Positions 35,380-47,253 are shown, numbered from the stretch's first letter. The stretch is 64,000 bases of DNA from an uncultured Agathobaculum sp. (GCF_944384765.1 NZ_CALWUM010000005.1:22697-86696), one strand, 5' to 3'. Notes: generated by a model from the letters alone, not told the origin. Numbers and translations: made by a program.

Positions 35380-35410
35380 TACTAAAAATAAGCCAAAGCG
35401 AGGGAACATG

Positions 35411-36340
35411 ATGAAACTGGCAATCAAAACCTGCACATTGGATATGCCGTTCGGCCAAATGCTGGATTTCTGCGTGGAGCAGCGCATCGCCGCGCTCGAG
35501 ATCGGCACGGGTAACTGGTCGGGTGCGCCGCACTGCGATCTCGATCTGCTGGTCCGCGATCAGACCGCGCGGGAAAAGTGGTATGACGCGATTCGCGCAA
35601 AGGGGCTGGAGCTGTGCGCGCTCAACTGCTCGGGCAATCCGCTGGCCTACGAAAAGGATATGGACGTGACGAAGAAAACCTTCGAGCTGGCGCGCATGCT
35701 GGGTGTCAAAAAGATCGTGATGATGAGCGGCCTGCCCGCGGGCTGCAAGGGGGACAAGACCCCGGTGTGGATCACGACTTCCTGGCCGCCCGAGACGCAG
35801 GACATTCTGGGCTACCAGTGGAACGAGGTCGCGATTCCGGCGTGGAAAGACATGGTGAAAATGGCAGAGGACTGCGGCATCGAGCGGATTGCCCTCGAAA
35901 ACCACGGCATGCAGCTTGTGTATAACCCCGAAACCTGCCTGCGCCTGCGCGAGGCGGTCGGCCCGATGGTCGGCATGAACCTCGATCCCTCGCACCTGTT
36001 CTGGATGGGCGGCGACCCGATCGAAGCGGCGCGCGTGCTGGGCGAGCACGGCGCGATCTACCACATCCACGGCAAGGATGCGCGCCCGGAGCGCCGTTAC
36101 TGGCAGCCCAATGGTATGCTGGATACCAAGCCGATCGATGCGTTTGCGCGCCGCGCGTGGAACTATGTCGCGGTCGGCGCGGGACATGACGCCAAGTGGT
36201 GGAAGGAGTTCTTCTCGGTTGTGCGTATGTCGGGATACGACGGAGAGGTTTCCCTGGAAATGGAGGATCTGACCCTGTCCATGCTGGACGGTCACCTCGC
36301 CAGCCTGCGCGTGCTGCGCGAGGCGCTCAACATCGACTGA
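35411..36340 (+). CDS. sugar phosphate isomerase/epimerase (xylose isomerase-like TIM barrel)
   Basis: 309 residues. Typical AP_endonuc_2-type TIM barrel: ALEIGTGNWSG, LNCSGNPLA, IALENHGMQLVYNPET, GMNLDPSHLFWMGGDP, YHIHGKDA and EVSLEMED carry the metal-binding Glu, Asp and His residues. It is divergent from the importer and beside the IolG-like gene, so it probably isomerises or dehydrates the oxidised cyclitol or sugar (IolE/IolH-like role, inferred). Start at 35411 is preferred over 35408 for its distance from GAGGG. Confidence 0.88.
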   Translation: MKLAIKTCTLDMPFGQMLDFCVEQRIAALEIGTGNWSGAPHCDLDLLVRDQTAREKWYDAIRAKGLELCALNCSGNPLAYEKDMDVTKKTFELARMLGVKKIVMMSGLPAGCKGDKTPVWITTSWPPETQDILGYQWNEVAIPAWKDMVKMAEDCGIERIALENHGMQLVYNPETCLRLREAVGPMVGMNLDPSHLFWMGGDPIEAARVLGEHGAIYHIHGKDARPERRYWQPNGMLDTKPIDAFARRAWNYVAVGAGHDAKWWKEFFSVVRMSGYDGEVSLEMEDLTLSMLDGHLASLRVLREALNID

Positions 36341-36370
36341 GCGAAGAACAGGATAACAAATGGCAGAACA

Positions 36371-36412
36371 AAGCAGCGCCTGCACCGGGTATCCGGTGCA
36401 GGCGCTGCTTTT
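36371..36412 (+). terminator. terminator of the isomerase gene
   Basis: Perfect 16-bp stem AAGCAGCGCCTGCACC (36371-36386) with GGTGCAGGCGCTGCTT (36395-36410), then TTG. An A/T palindrome around ATTATATATAAT follows at about 36431-36452, between the convergent genes. Confidence 0.85.
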
Positions 36413-36476
36413 GTCGAAATGCAGGGAAATATACCATTATATATAATAGTATATAAAGATTCCGTAAAGAATTCGG

Positions 36477-36938
<462 letters not shown>

Positions 36939-36969
36939 GTCAAATCTCTCCTTTGTTTTGATGCTTAAG

Positions 36970-38166
36970 TTATTTGTACTGTGTCATGTGGTCCATCTTG
37001 ACCTGCTTGGTCTTGAGATAGAACGCGTCATACGGGTTGGCCGCGATCTGGATGGGTACGCGCTCGACGATCTCGATACCGTAGCCCTTCAGGCCGACCA
37101 CCTTGGTCGGGTTGTTGGTCATCAGCCGCAGTTTGTGCACGCCCAGGTCGCTCAAGATCTGCGCGCCGATGCCGTAGTCGCGCAGGTCGGGCGGGAAGCC
37201 GAGCGCGACGTTTGCCTCGACCGTGTCCAGCCCCTGATCCTGCAATTCATAGGCCTTGAGCTTGTTGATCAGGCCGATGCCGCGGCCTTCCTGCCGCATG
37301 TAGACCAGCACGCCGCGGCCCTCGCGCGCGATCATCTTCATCGCCGCATCATACTGCTCGCCGCAGTCGCAGCGCGCCGAGCCGAGCGCGTCGCCGGTCA
37401 GGCATTCCGAGTGCACGCGGCCGAGCACGGGTTCGCCGTCCGCCACATCGCCCATGGTCATGGCGACGTGGTGCTCGCCGTTGAGCTTGTTGACATAGCC
37501 GTAGATCATAAATTTCCCGTACCGCGTGGGGAACTTGGCGCAGGCCACGCGCTCGACCAGGGTTTCGGTCTGGCGGCGGTAGGCGATGATGTCCGCGAGC
37601 GAGAGCATGGTCAGATTATGCTGTGCGGCGAACTGCCCCAGCTCGGTCGTGCGCATCATGGTGCCGTCCTCGCGCATGATCTCGCAGCACAGGCCGCATT
37701 CCTTAAGCCCGGCCAGGCGGCACAGATCGACCGTGGCCTCGGTGTGGCCGGTGCGCTTGAGCACGCCGCCTTCGACCGCGCGCAGCGGGAACATGTGCCC
37801 CGGCCGGCGGAAGTCGGACGGTTTCACGCCGTCCGCCACGCACATACGGGCGGTCAGGCCGCGCTCCTCGGCGGAAATGCCGGTGGTCGTATCCTTATAG
37901 TCGATCGAGACCGTGAAGGCAGTCTCGTGGTTGTCCGTGTTGTTCTCTACCATAGGCGGCAGCCCGAGGGCATCCGCCAGCGCGCCTGACATGGGTGTGC
38001 AGATCAGCCCCTTGGCATAGGTCGCCATGAAGTTGACGTTTTCTGTGGTGGCGAATTCCGCCGCGCAGATCAGGTCGCCCTCGTTCTCGCGGTCGGGGTC
38101 GTCAATGACGAGCACCATCTTGCCCGCCCGTAGGTCGTCCAGTGCCTGTTCGACCAGATTGTTCAT
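36970..38166 (-). CDS. ribBA: bifunctional 3,4-dihydroxy-2-butanone 4-phosphate synthase / GTP cyclohydrolase II
   Basis: 398 residues. RibB half (1-200): [32 protein letters not shown]. RibA half (205-398): [21 protein letters not shown] with the zinc Cys residues (split as SECLTGD and SARCDCGEQ) and [14 protein letters not shown]. It supplies both early precursors of riboflavin. AAGGAGTGA precedes the start; only 13 bases separate it from ribE. Confidence 0.98.
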   Translation of the reverse strand: MNNLVEQALDDLRAGKMVLVIDDPDRENEGDLICAAEFATTENVNFMATYAKGLICTPMSGALADALGLPPMVENNTDNHETAFTVSIDYKDTTTGISAEERGLTARMCVADGVKPSDFRRPGHMFPLRAVEGGVLKRTGHTEATVDLCRLAGLKECGLCCEIMREDGTMMRTTELGQFAAQHNLTMLSLADIIAYRRQTETLVERVACAKFPTRYGKFMIYGYVNKLNGEHHVAMTMGDVADGEPVLGRVHSECLTGDALGSARCDCGEQYDAAMKMIAREGRGVLVYMRQEGRGIGLINKLKAYELQDQGLDTVEANVALGFPPDLRDYGIGAQILSDLGVHKLRLMTNNPTKVVGLKGYGIEIVERVPIQIAANPYDAFYLKTKQVKMDHMTQYK

Positions 38167-38179
38167 ATCGGTTCACTCC

Positions 38180-38821
38180 TTAAAAGCCATTCTGTGCCAG
38201 AAATTCCATGGTAATGCCGCCCGGCGCCGCCCGCTGCGGGCCGAGTAGTTTTTCAACGTATTTGCCGATCACGTCGCACTCGAGGTTGACCGTGTCGCCC
38301 GGCTTTTTGCCGAGCAGGATGGTCGCAGCGCCCGTGTGCGGGATGATTGAGACCGCAAACCCGGTCTCGTCCACCTGAGCGACCGTCAGGCTGACCCCGT
38401 CGATCGCGATCGAGCCCTTTTCAACAATGTACCGCAGCAGGGGGGCGGGGGTGCGCACGGTCAGCCACACGGCGTTGTCCTCCTGCTGGAGGGACGTGAC
38501 CGTGCCGGTGCCGTCGATGTGGCCGGAGACGATGTGCCCGCCAAAGCGGCCGCACGCGGGCATGGCGCGCTCGAGGTTGACCGGTGCGCCGGTCTGCAGC
38601 GCGCCCAGGCCGGAGCGGCGCAGGGACTCGGCCATCACATCCGCGGAAAAGCTGTCCGCGGTCATGGCGGTGACGGTCAGGCATACGCCGTTTGTGGCGA
38701 TGCTGTCGCCGATTTTGGTGCCCTCGAGCACGGTGTGCGCGCCGATGGTCAGCCGCGCGCCCTTGGCGCCGCGTTCGATGCGGCGTACCGTGCCTATTTC
38801 TTCGATGATGCCGGTGAACAT
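38180..38821 (-). CDS. ribE: riboflavin synthase, alpha chain
   Basis: 213 residues, two homologous lumazine-binding halves: [12 protein letters not shown] at the start and [13 protein letters not shown] marking the second half. It dismutates two lumazines to riboflavin. The coding region overlaps the end of ribD by 28 bases, with GGAAGGAG before the ATG. Confidence 0.97.
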   Translation of the reverse strand: MFTGIIEEIGTVRRIERGAKGARLTIGAHTVLEGTKIGDSIATNGVCLTVTAMTADSFSADVMAESLRRSGLGALQTGAPVNLERAMPACGRFGGHIVSGHIDGTGTVTSLQQEDNAVWLTVRTPAPLLRYIVEKGSIAIDGVSLTVAQVDETGFAVSIIPHTGAATILLGKKPGDTVNLECDVIGKYVEKLLGPQRAAPGGITMEFLAQNGF

Positions 38822-39909
38822 GGCAGGTCTCCTTCCAGCAGCAGGTCCTCACCCAGACGGGTGACGGTCAGGTTGTGCAGGCGCACCGCATCCGCCATTT
38901 TGGCAATGCCTGCGCCGCCGAGCGGGGTTTTCGCCTCCGCGCCGCCGAGCAGCTTGGGCGCGATATACGCCTGCACCCGCTGGACAATGCCTGCGCGGAG
39001 CGCCGCAAACGCGAGCGACGCGCCGCCCTCGAGCAGAACGCCGTCGATCTCGCGCGCGCCCAGCTGCGCCATCAGGTCGTTCAGATCAACGTGTCCGGCA
39101 CCGTCCGCGCGGCACAGCAGGATTTCCGCGCCCGCCGCCTGGAGCGCCGCGGCGCGTTCGTTTTGTTCTGTGACCGCGATGAGGGTCGGCACCTCGCGTG
39201 CGGTGCGGATGAGCCGGCTGTCCAGCGGGGTACGTGCGCGGCTGTCGCACACGATGCGCACCGGATTGTGGCCGCCCTCCATGCGGCAGGTGAGCAGCGG
39301 GTCATCCGCCAGCACGGTGCCGATGCCTACCATGATGCCGGTCAGGCGGTTTCGCGTCTCGTGAACGTGCGCCCGCGCGGTTTCGCCCGTTACCCAGCGG
39401 CTGTCGCCCGTGCAGGAGGCGATCTTGCCGTCTAGCGTCATCGCGTATTTGAGCACAACATAAGGCGTCTTGTGCGTGATATAGTGGAAAAACACCGCGT
39501 TGAGCTGCCGACATTCGTCCTCACACAGGCCGGTCTCGACCGGAATGCCTGCCTCCCGCAGAATGCGCGCGCCCTTGCCCGCGACGAGCGGGTTGGGGTC
39601 CGGACAGCCGACAAACACGCGGCCGATCCGGTTTTCTATGATCGCGTCCGTGCAGGGCGGGGTGCGGCCCCAGTGGCAGCACGGCTCGAGCGTGACGTAC
39701 AGATCCGCGCCTGCGGGGTCCTCGGTGCAGTTTTTCAGCGCGTTGCGCTCGGCGTGTAGGCCGCCGCAATGCTCATGCCATCCTTCACCGATCACGCGGC
39801 CCGCCTTGACGATCACGCAGCCCACCATGGGGTTGGGGCTGACGCGGCCTGCGCCGCGCCGGGCCAGCTCGAGCGCCCGGCGCATATACAGCTCGTCTTG
39901 TTCTTGCAA
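38794..39909 (-). CDS. ribD: bifunctional riboflavin deaminase/reductase
   Basis: 371 residues. Deaminase half with zinc site HAERNAL and TLEPCCHWGRTPPC; reductase half from about 150 with YAMTLDGKIA and LLEGGASLAFA. It performs the second and third steps from GTP to riboflavin. The start is a TTG at 39909, seven bases after GAGGTG; the next Met (MRRALELARRG) is eight codons on and has no ribosome binding site. First gene of the rib operon, downstream of the FMN riboswitch. Confidence 0.96.
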   Translation of the reverse strand: MQEQDELYMRRALELARRGAGRVSPNPMVGCVIVKAGRVIGEGWHEHCGGLHAERNALKNCTEDPAGADLYVTLEPCCHWGRTPPCTDAIIENRIGRVFVGCPDPNPLVAGKGARILREAGIPVETGLCEDECRQLNAVFFHYITHKTPYVVLKYAMTLDGKIASCTGDSRWVTGETARAHVHETRNRLTGIMVGIGTVLADDPLLTCRMEGGHNPVRIVCDSRARTPLDSRLIRTAREVPTLIAVTEQNERAAALQAAGAEILLCRADGAGHVDLNDLMAQLGAREIDGVLLEGGASLAFAALRAGIVQRVQAYIAPKLLGGAEAKTPLGGAGIAKMADAVRLHNLTVTRLGEDLLLEGDLPCSPASSKK

Positions 39910-39927
39910 ATTCGATCACCTCGGCAA

Positions 39928-40011
39928 TAAAAAAGTCCCGAAGACAGAATCCTCGGGACGCGCCAAATTGCCGCAGAAACAAAAAAACTGAAATACCATG
40001 CGGCATTTCAG
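39928..40011 (-). terminator. two tandem terminators in the rib leader
   Basis: Reverse strand, promoter-proximal: CTGAAAT (40005-40011) with ATTTCAG (39988-39994), then seven T. Ribosome-proximal: GTCCCGAGG (39951-39959) with CTTCGGGAC (39935-39943), then TTTTTT. Both lie between the riboswitch and ribD. Confidence 0.85.
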
Positions 40012-40052
40012 AACAGCAAACAAACGGAAACGGGACTTCGCCCGCTTTCCGC

Positions 40053-40178
40053 ACATTCTTCTTTCATCCAGACTATACTGTCGGCCTCGGAGTTTCACCG
40101 AATCATGCTTTCGCCAAAAGGCGTCCGCTCGCGGGCTTTACCGCCGGTAGGGAATTGCACCCTGCCCTGAAGAATCCT
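40053..40178 (-). promoter_or_regulatory. FMN riboswitch (RFN element)
   Basis: Reverse strand. The conserved blocks are all present: TTCAGGGCAGGGTGCAATTC, CTACCGGCGGT, AGCCCGCGAG, GGTGAAACTCCG and CCGACAGTATAGTCTGGATG. Binding of FMN should favour the terminators downstream and shut off ribD-ribH. Confidence 0.97.
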
Positions 40179-40221
40179 GATATTCGGTTGTGCAAAGCGG
40201 TTTATCGTTTTGCTGAAATAA

Positions 40222-40250
40222 AGTATATACCCCTTTTGGACAAAATGCAA
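40222..40250 (-). promoter_or_regulatory. rib operon promoter
   Basis: Reverse strand TTGCAT (40245-40250), 17-base spacer, TATACT (40222-40227); the riboswitch begins about 37 bases later. Confidence 0.8.
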
Positions 40251-40462
40251 CCCTTTTTTCGCAGCGGGTAAAAAAACGGCGGGGACGGCACCCGCCGTCC
40301 CCGCCTTGGGAAGAGTATAAAAGAAAAGAGAAAGATGTGGCTCACTCACGAAACATAGTATAGCGGAAACGGATGAAATCCAAAGCAAGAAAACATTAAA
40401 TTTATGCAAAAAATCACAGCCCCGGCCGGGGAAATGCGGGTGCAGGTTATGCAAAAGAACGC

Positions 40463-40491
40463 TTGTGAGAGCGGCGCTGACATGCTATAAT
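40463..40491 (+). promoter_or_regulatory. lepA promoter
   Basis: TTGTGA (40463-40468), 17-base spacer, TATAAT (40486-40491). Confidence 0.75.
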
Positions 40492-40534
40492 AATTCTGTA
40501 TTGCAATTTAAGGAACAGAGAAGGAGCTTTCTGT

Positions 40535-42342
<1,808 letters not shown>

Positions 42343-42346
<4 letters not shown>

Positions 42347-43497
42347 GCAAGTTTAGTTATCGCAACCGGCCGCTCGGCCTGTATCTCCATATCCCGTTCT
42401 GCGTCAGCAAATGCGCGTACTGCGATTTCTATTCCGTGCCGGATCAGGATCTGATGCGCGGCTATGTCACCGCGCTGCTGCGCCACATCCGCGACTATGG
42501 CAAAACCTGCAACGGCTACACGGTGGACACGGTCTACATCGGCGGCGGCACGCCGACCTGTCTGGGACCCAAGTATCTCGGCCGCATTCTGCAGGAGGTG
42601 CGCAGCAGGTTCCCGCTTGCGGACGATGCGGAGATCACGGTCGAGTGCAATCCGGAGAGCACGGACAAAAAAGTGCTGGAAATGATGAAAAAGCATGGCG
42701 TCAACCGCCTGTCGTTCGGTGTGCAGTCCGCGCATGACGACGAGCTGAAACGGCTCGGCCGCATTCACACCTTCCAGCAGGCCAAGGATGCAGTTGACCT
42801 GGCGAGGGAGAAGGGCTTCACCAATATCAGTCTGGACCTGATGTACGGCCTGCCCGGGCAGACGCAGGAGCAGTTCCTCGACTCGGTCGAGCAGTGTCTC
42901 GCACTCGGGCCGCGGCATCTGTCGTGCTATGGGCTCAAACTCGAGCCAGGCACGCCCATGGGCCGCGAAAACCCAGCCCTGCCGGACGACGACGCGCAGG
43001 CGGACACCTACCTCGCCATGTGCGAGCTGCTGCGCAAGAATGGCTTTGAGCATTACGAAATCTCGAATTTCGCAAAGCCCGGCTTTCGCTCGCGGCACAA
43101 TATGAAATACTGGGATTTGTCCGAATATCTCGGCCTTGGGCCGGGGGCACATTCATTCATGAACGGCCGCCGGTTTGAATTTGCCCGGGATATCAAGGCA
43201 TACATCAACGGCGAGGATATCCTGCGCGACGAGGACGAGGTTGCGAGCTTCCAGCGGCAGGGTGAATACCTGATGCTGCGCCTGCGCACGGTGGATGGGG
43301 TGGACTTTCTCGACCTCGAGAAGCGCTACAACATCGACTCGACGCCCTACGAGGAGGCTTTTCGCAGCCTGATGGGCAATGGTCTGGTCGCCCACCAGGG
43401 CACGCGGTGGTACCTGACGGAAAAGGGCTTCCTTGTCTCTAACAGTATCATCAACACCATCGTCGAGGCAGGACAGACGGGTGCAGAAAACGGATAA
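42343..43497 (+). CDS. hemW: radical SAM protein HemW
   Basis: 384 residues. [19 protein letters not shown] contains the radical SAM CxxxCxxC site; IGGGTPT and the C-terminal HemN-type region ([15 protein letters not shown]) follow. HemW is a heme chaperone related to, but distinct from, oxygen-independent coproporphyrinogen oxidase. No other heme gene is nearby, so HemW rather than HemN is favoured. Confidence 0.94.
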
Positions 43498-43580
43498 CAC
43501 AGAACGAAGTATGGCTTCATTCTGACAATCACATAGCAACGAAAGATTATTAACTTTATTTGTAATTCGGAGGAACAATT

Positions 43581-43850
43581 ATGCGCGCAGTCATCACGGT
43601 AGTCGGCAAGGACCGCACGGGCATCATCGCCAAAATTTCAGAAACGCTCTACCAGCATCAGGTCAATATTGTGGACATTTCGCAGAACGTCATGGAGGAT
43701 ATGTTCGCGATGGTCATGCTGGTCAACATCGACAAGTGCACGGTGGAGTTCAGCACTCTGGCCGATCTGCTCGACAAGGACGGCGAGGAGCTCGGCATGA
43801 AGATCCACACCATGCACGAGGACATCTTCGACGCTATGCACAAAATTTAA
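43581..43850 (+). CDS. ACT domain protein (UPF0237)
   Basis: 89 residues, a single ACT fold: RAVITVVGKDRTGIIAKISE at the start and NIVDISQNVMEDMFAMVML. ACT domains bind amino acids or other small ligands. It is regularly encoded beside the PFL/DUF711 protein, as here with 254 bases between, so the two probably act together. GGAGG precedes the start. The hairpin cluster begins at its stop codon. Confidence 0.9.
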   Translation: MRAVITVVGKDRTGIIAKISETLYQHQVNIVDISQNVMEDMFAMVMLVNIDKCTVEFSTLADLLDKDGEELGMKIHTMHEDIFDAMHKI

Positions 43851-44060
43851 TAAACTTCGATTGAAACTACCGTTTCAATCGAGGTTTAAGATGTGCCGGG
43901 CAAGGCCCGGACACATCTTGACGTTGCGAAAAGTTCCGGAGAAACTTTTCTCCGCTTCTGTATGAAAAGCACGGGCAAAGCCCGCGCTTTTCATGAAAAT
44001 GACAGTGAAGCTGTCATTTTCGATGAAATACGCGCGGTGCGCGATGGGGCGCGGCGCGGG
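43851..44060. repeat. composite intergenic hairpin cluster, copy C
   Basis: Starts at the ACT gene stop (TAATAA then ACTTCGATTG). Successive stems: CGATTGAAAC/GTTTCAATCG; AAGATGTG/CACATCTT with inner CGGG/CCCG; GGAGAAA/TTTCTCC beside AAAAGTT/AACTTTT; GAAAAGC/GCTTTTC; AAAATGACAG/CTGTCATTTT. It is the longest of the three related clusters. Confidence 0.6.
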
Positions 44061-44104
44061 AATGAAAAAATCTCCTGTTATGGGCTGATACGGGGTTTAT
44101 AATT

Positions 44105-45469
44105 ATGTCAATGATCAATACAAAGGATATTCTGGAAACCATTAAGATGATCGAGGAGGAACACCTCGATATCCGCACAATCACGATGGGCATTTCGCTG
44201 CGCGACCTCGCCAGCGACGATGTCAATGTGCTGGCGGATAAGATTTATGACAAGGTCACCCGCCGCGCGGAAAAGCTGGTCGCCACGGGCGAGCAGATCG
44301 AGCGCGAGCTCGGCATCCCGATCATCAACAAGCGCATCTCGGTCACCCCGATCGCGATGATCGGCGCGGTGACCACCGCGAACAGCTATGTGCCGCTTGC
44401 CAAGGCGCTCGACCGCGCGGCAAGCACGACCGGCGTCAACTTCGTCGGCGGTTTTTCCGCGCTGGTGCAGAAGGGCTTTGCCAAGGGCGACGAGATCCTG
44501 ATCAACTCGATCCCCGAGGCGCTGGCCGAGACCAATCTGGTTTGCTCGTCGGTCAACGTGGCCTCGACCAAGGCGGGCGTTAATCTGGACGCCATTGCTT
44601 TGATGGGCCGCATTATCAAGCAGACCGCGGAGCTGACGCGCGACAACGACTCCATGGGCTGCTCCAAGCTGGTTGTGTTCGCCAACGCGGTGGACGATAA
44701 CCCGTTTATGGCGGGCGCGTTCCACGGCATCGGTGAGCCGGAAACCGTGATCAACGTCGGTGTTTCCGGCCCGGGCGTCGTGCAGTCGGCCATCCGCCGC
44801 GCGGGCGACTGCTCGATCGGCGAGGTGGCGGAGGTCATCAAAAAGACCGCGTTCAAGATCACCCGCATGGGCCAGCTGGTCGGCGCGATTGCAAGCGAGC
44901 GCCTGGGCGTGCCGTTTGGTATTGTAGACCTGTCGCTTGCGCCGACGCCGGCGATCGGCGACTCGGTCGCGCGCATTCTGGAGGAAGTCGGCCTGGAGGT
45001 CTGCGGCGGCTGCGGCACGACCGCCATCCTTGCGATGCTCAACGACGCAGTCAAGAAGGGCGGCGTCATGGCGTCGTCCAGCGTCGGCGGCCTGTCGGGC
45101 GCGTTCATTCCGGTGTCTGAGGACGAGGGTATGATCGCCGCAGCGCAGTCGGGCGCGCTCACGCTCGAAAAGCTTGAGGCCATGACTGCGGTCTGCTCGG
45201 TCGGCATCGACATGGTTGCCGTGCCCGGCGACACGACCGCAGAGGTGATCTCCGGTCTGATCGCGGATGAGATCGCGATCGGCGTGGTCAACTCCAAGAC
45301 CACGGCAGTGCGCGTCATCCCGGCGATCGGCAAGAAGGTCGGCGACATGGTCGAGTTCGGCGGCCTGCTGGGCGCCGCGCCCATCATGCCGATTGCGACC
45401 GGCTCGCCGGCGAAGTTCATTCACCGCGGCGGCCGCATCCCGGCGCCGATCCAAAGCCTGAAAAACTAA
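44105..45469 (+). CDS. PFL-family protein (DUF711/UPF0210)
   Basis: 454 residues, normal for DUF711. [20 protein letters not shown], split, [18 protein letters not shown] and the Gly-rich [17 protein letters not shown] place it in this pyruvate-formate-lyase-like family, whose catalytic role is unknown; no glycyl-radical loop is obvious. The ribosome binding site is weak, and an ATG two codons later is an alternative start. Partner of the ACT protein upstream. Confidence 0.92.
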   Translation: MSMINTKDILETIKMIEEEHLDIRTITMGISLRDLASDDVNVLADKIYDKVTRRAEKLVATGEQIERELGIPIINKRISVTPIAMIGAVTTANSYVPLAKALDRAASTTGVNFVGGFSALVQKGFAKGDEILINSIPEALAETNLVCSSVNVASTKAGVNLDAIALMGRIIKQTAELTRDNDSMGCSKLVVFANAVDDNPFMAGAFHGIGEPETVINVGVSGPGVVQSAIRRAGDCSIGEVAEVIKKTAFKITRMGQLVGAIASERLGVPFGIVDLSLAPTPAIGDSVARILEEVGLEVCGGCGTTAILAMLNDAVKKGGVMASSSVGGLSGAFIPVSEDEGMIAAAQSGALTLEKLEAMTAVCSVGIDMVAVPGDTTAEVISGLIADEIAIGVVNSKTTAVRVIPAIGKKVGDMVEFGGLLGAAPIMPIATGSPAKFIHRGGRIPAPIQSLKN

Positions 45470-45472
45470 AGT

Positions 45473-45502
45473 AAAAGCACCGCATCAAGCGGTGCTTTTT
45501 TT
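45473..45502 (+). terminator. terminator of the ACT/PFL unit
   Basis: AAAAGCACCGC (45473-45483), loop ATCAA, GCGGTGCTTTT (45489-45499), then TTT. The T-run merges with the left inverted repeat of the hairpin island. Confidence 0.9.
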
Positions 45503-46004
45503 CGCCCGACAGGGCGAAACAGTGTGCCCGTTCCAAGCGGGCCGGGGGTTCCGCCGCCTGCGGGCGGCGGGATGCGTGTCGCTGCGCGCGACAGGCGCAC
45601 AAGAGGGGAGAAACCAAGTTTTCTCCCCTCTTGCGAATCACCCCTTTTCCTTTTAGCGGGAGCAGACAATCAAACGTCTGCCCGAAGAGTTGCGGCATTT
45701 GCTGCCGCAAATAAGGGCGCGCTGACGCGCGCAAAGGGGCGTCCCGCCCAAGTTTCTGCCGCCCGGCTTCAAATAACAGCAAGAAGGGAAATCTCCACCC
45801 CTCTGGGGTGGCACCCAACCCATGCCTGTCGCAACAGCAAGTGGGCGGCAACCGCTTGGCGGAACCACGATCAACCGCGCCTGAGGGAAAGAGGATGATT
45901 GGCAAGAAGGGGAAAACCGTAGATTTTCCCCTTCTTGTCCGCCCGCCGCGCAGGCGAAATCCTCCGCGATGCGCGGGCACTCCGTTTCGCCCTGTCGGGC
46001 GAAA
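45500..46004. repeat. mirrored hairpin island bounded by 20-base inverted repeats
   Basis: Non-coding, 505 bases. The left end TTTCGCCCGACAGGGCGAAA (45500-45519) is the exact reverse complement of the right end (45985-46004); each is also a hairpin. Inside, two sister hairpins with 14-bp stems mirror each other: CAAGAGGGGAGAAA/TTTCTCCCCTCTTG (45600-45633) and CAAGAAGGGGAAAA/TTTTCCCCTTCTTG (45903-45937). Between them lie TTGCGGCA/TGCCGCAA, GCGCG/CGCGC, CCACCCC/GGGGTGG and others. No transposase or credible frame is present. Confidence 0.65.
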
Positions 46005-46102
46005 ACCAAAACCGCGCGCCGCGGCGCGCAGAATTCCCAGCCTGTTCAGAATGGACAAACAGCTTTCACCTCTGTGGGAGAAGCGGGAAAACTACATCCG
46101 CT

Positions 46103-46438
46103 TCACTCCCACTTCTCCCAAACGTCGGGCTGATATCCAACCGTTGCCTGCCGGCCGTTGCGCACGACCGGCGTTTTCATCAGCGTGCCGTCCTCGAGCA
46201 GCTTTTGCTTCTTGTCCTCCTCATAGGCGAGATAGGCAAGCGCAGCATATCCCTTGCTCTTTTCGTCGATCAGCGCGTCCAGCGAGCCGACGGCTTTCAA
46301 AACACTGTCCAGCTCGCCGCGGGACATACCCTTCTGCGCCAGATCGATCATCTGAAATTTGATACCGCGCTCCTTGAACCAGCGCTGCGCTTTTTTGGTG
46401 TCAAAGCATTTGTTTTTGCCAAAAATCTGTATATTCAT
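46103..46438 (-). CDS. ArsC/Spx-family protein
   Basis: 111 residues. Thioredoxin-like ArsC fold: MNIQIFGKNKCFDTKKAQRW with the single N-terminal Cys, FQMIDL, LMKTPVVRNGRQATVG. It lacks the CxxC of Spx and the partner Cys of classical arsenate reductases, so it fits the YffB/Spx-like ArsC family of unclear substrate. Start at 46438 follows AAAAGGAG. Divergent from the two-component system. Confidence 0.88.
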   Translation of the reverse strand: MNIQIFGKNKCFDTKKAQRWFKERGIKFQMIDLAQKGMSRGELDSVLKAVGSLDALIDEKSKGYAALAYLAYEEDKKQKLLEDGTLMKTPVVRNGRQATVGYQPDVWEKWE

Positions 46439-46460
46439 GTGAAAATTCTCCTTTTGTCCC

Positions 46461-46528
46461 ATTATAGCAGACCGCGCGCCGGGAAACAAGGGCAGGCTGG
46501 TTGCAAAAACCACAGGAAGTATTATAAT
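46461..46528. promoter_or_regulatory. divergent promoters of the ArsC-like gene and the two-component system
   Basis: Reverse strand: TTGTTT (46484-46489), 17 bases, TATAAT (46461-46466). Forward strand: TTGCAA (46501-46506), 16 bases, TATAAT (46523-46528). Confidence 0.75.
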
Positions 46529-46578
46529 GAACTCAAACAAGCTATCTGCAAAAATCAAGCGATAAGGGGGAACAGGGG

Positions 46579-47253
46579 ATGCGTATTTTGGTAGCGGAGG
46601 ATGAGCGCGATCTCAACCGGCTGATCTGCCGCACGCTTGAGCGCGCGGGATACAGCGTGGATGCCTGCTTTGATGGCGAGGAGGCGCTCGACTGTCTGCT
46701 GGGGGCGGAGTATGACTGCCTGCTGCTCGATATCATGATGCCAAAAAGGGACGGACGTGCCGTGCTGCAGGCGGTGCGCGACAAGGGTGACAGCACACCG
46801 GTTATTTTCCTGACCGCGCGCGACAGCATCCAGGACCGCATCGAGGGACTGGATCTCGGCGCGGACGATTATCTGGTCAAGCCTTTCGACTTTGACGAGC
46901 TGCTCGCCCGCATCCGCGCGGCGACGCGCAAATACGGCGCACAGAAAACCAGCGTGCTCACGATCGCCGACCTGACCGTGGACACGGTCAGCCACATGGT
47001 CACGCGCGGCGGCAAAGAGATCCGCCTGTCCGCCAAGGAATACGCCGTGCTCGAATACCTGCTGCGCAACCGCGGCACGGTGATCTCGCGCACGCGGCTG
47101 GAGGACCACATCTGGAACTATGATTATGCGGGCGGTTCCAATGTGGTGGACGTTTATATCACATACCTGCGCAAAAAGATCGACGCCGGCTTTGATAAAA
47201 AGCTGATCCATACGGTCCGCGGCGCAGGCTGGGTCATCAAGGAGGAGCCGTGA
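46579..47253 (+). CDS. OmpR-family response regulator
   Basis: 224 residues. Receiver domain MRILVAEDERDLNRLI with the phosphoacceptor Asp in CLLLDIMMP and the Lys in DDYLVKPFDFDELLAR; C-terminal winged helix with ISRTRLEDHIWNYD and VDVYITYLRKKID. It is the output partner of the histidine kinase, whose GTG overlaps its stop. The target is probably the PepSY promoter downstream. Confidence 0.96.
   Translation: MRILVAEDERDLNRLICRTLERAGYSVDACFDGEEALDCLLGAEYDCLLLDIMMPKRDGRAVLQAVRDKGDSTPVIFLTARDSIQDRIEGLDLGADDYLVKPFDFDELLARIRAATRKYGAQKTSVLTIADLTVDTVSHMVTRGGKEIRLSAKEYAVLEYLLRNRGTVISRTRLEDHIWNYDYAGGSNVVDVYITYLRKKIDAGFDKKLIHTVRGAGWVIKEEP

Larger units (their letters stand above)
34972..35410. other. 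divergent regulatory region of the sugar/cyclitol locus
   Basis: 439 bases between the substrate-binding gene and the isomerase gene. It contains the two promoters listed separately and a middle A/T-rich part (35160-35300) with a repeated TTGTGCA/TGTGCA motif (35211, 35261) that might bind a LacI-type regulator. No exact CcpA site was found and no regulator gene is adjacent. Confidence 0.5.

Noticed and set aside
43851..44060. Hairpin cluster considered as a CRISPR or a tRNA
   Set aside because: Stems differ in sequence, there is no regular repeat-spacer pattern and no T-loop motif.
44108..45454. 448-codon open frame opposite the PFL gene
   Set aside because: Asp/Arg/His-rich shadow with no family motif; the forward frame is a clear DUF711 protein.
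45524..46594. Several open frames of 60-220 codons in the hairpin island
   Set aside because: They cross the perfect hairpins, overlap one another in several frames, lack ribosome binding sites and have Arg/Pro-rich composition.
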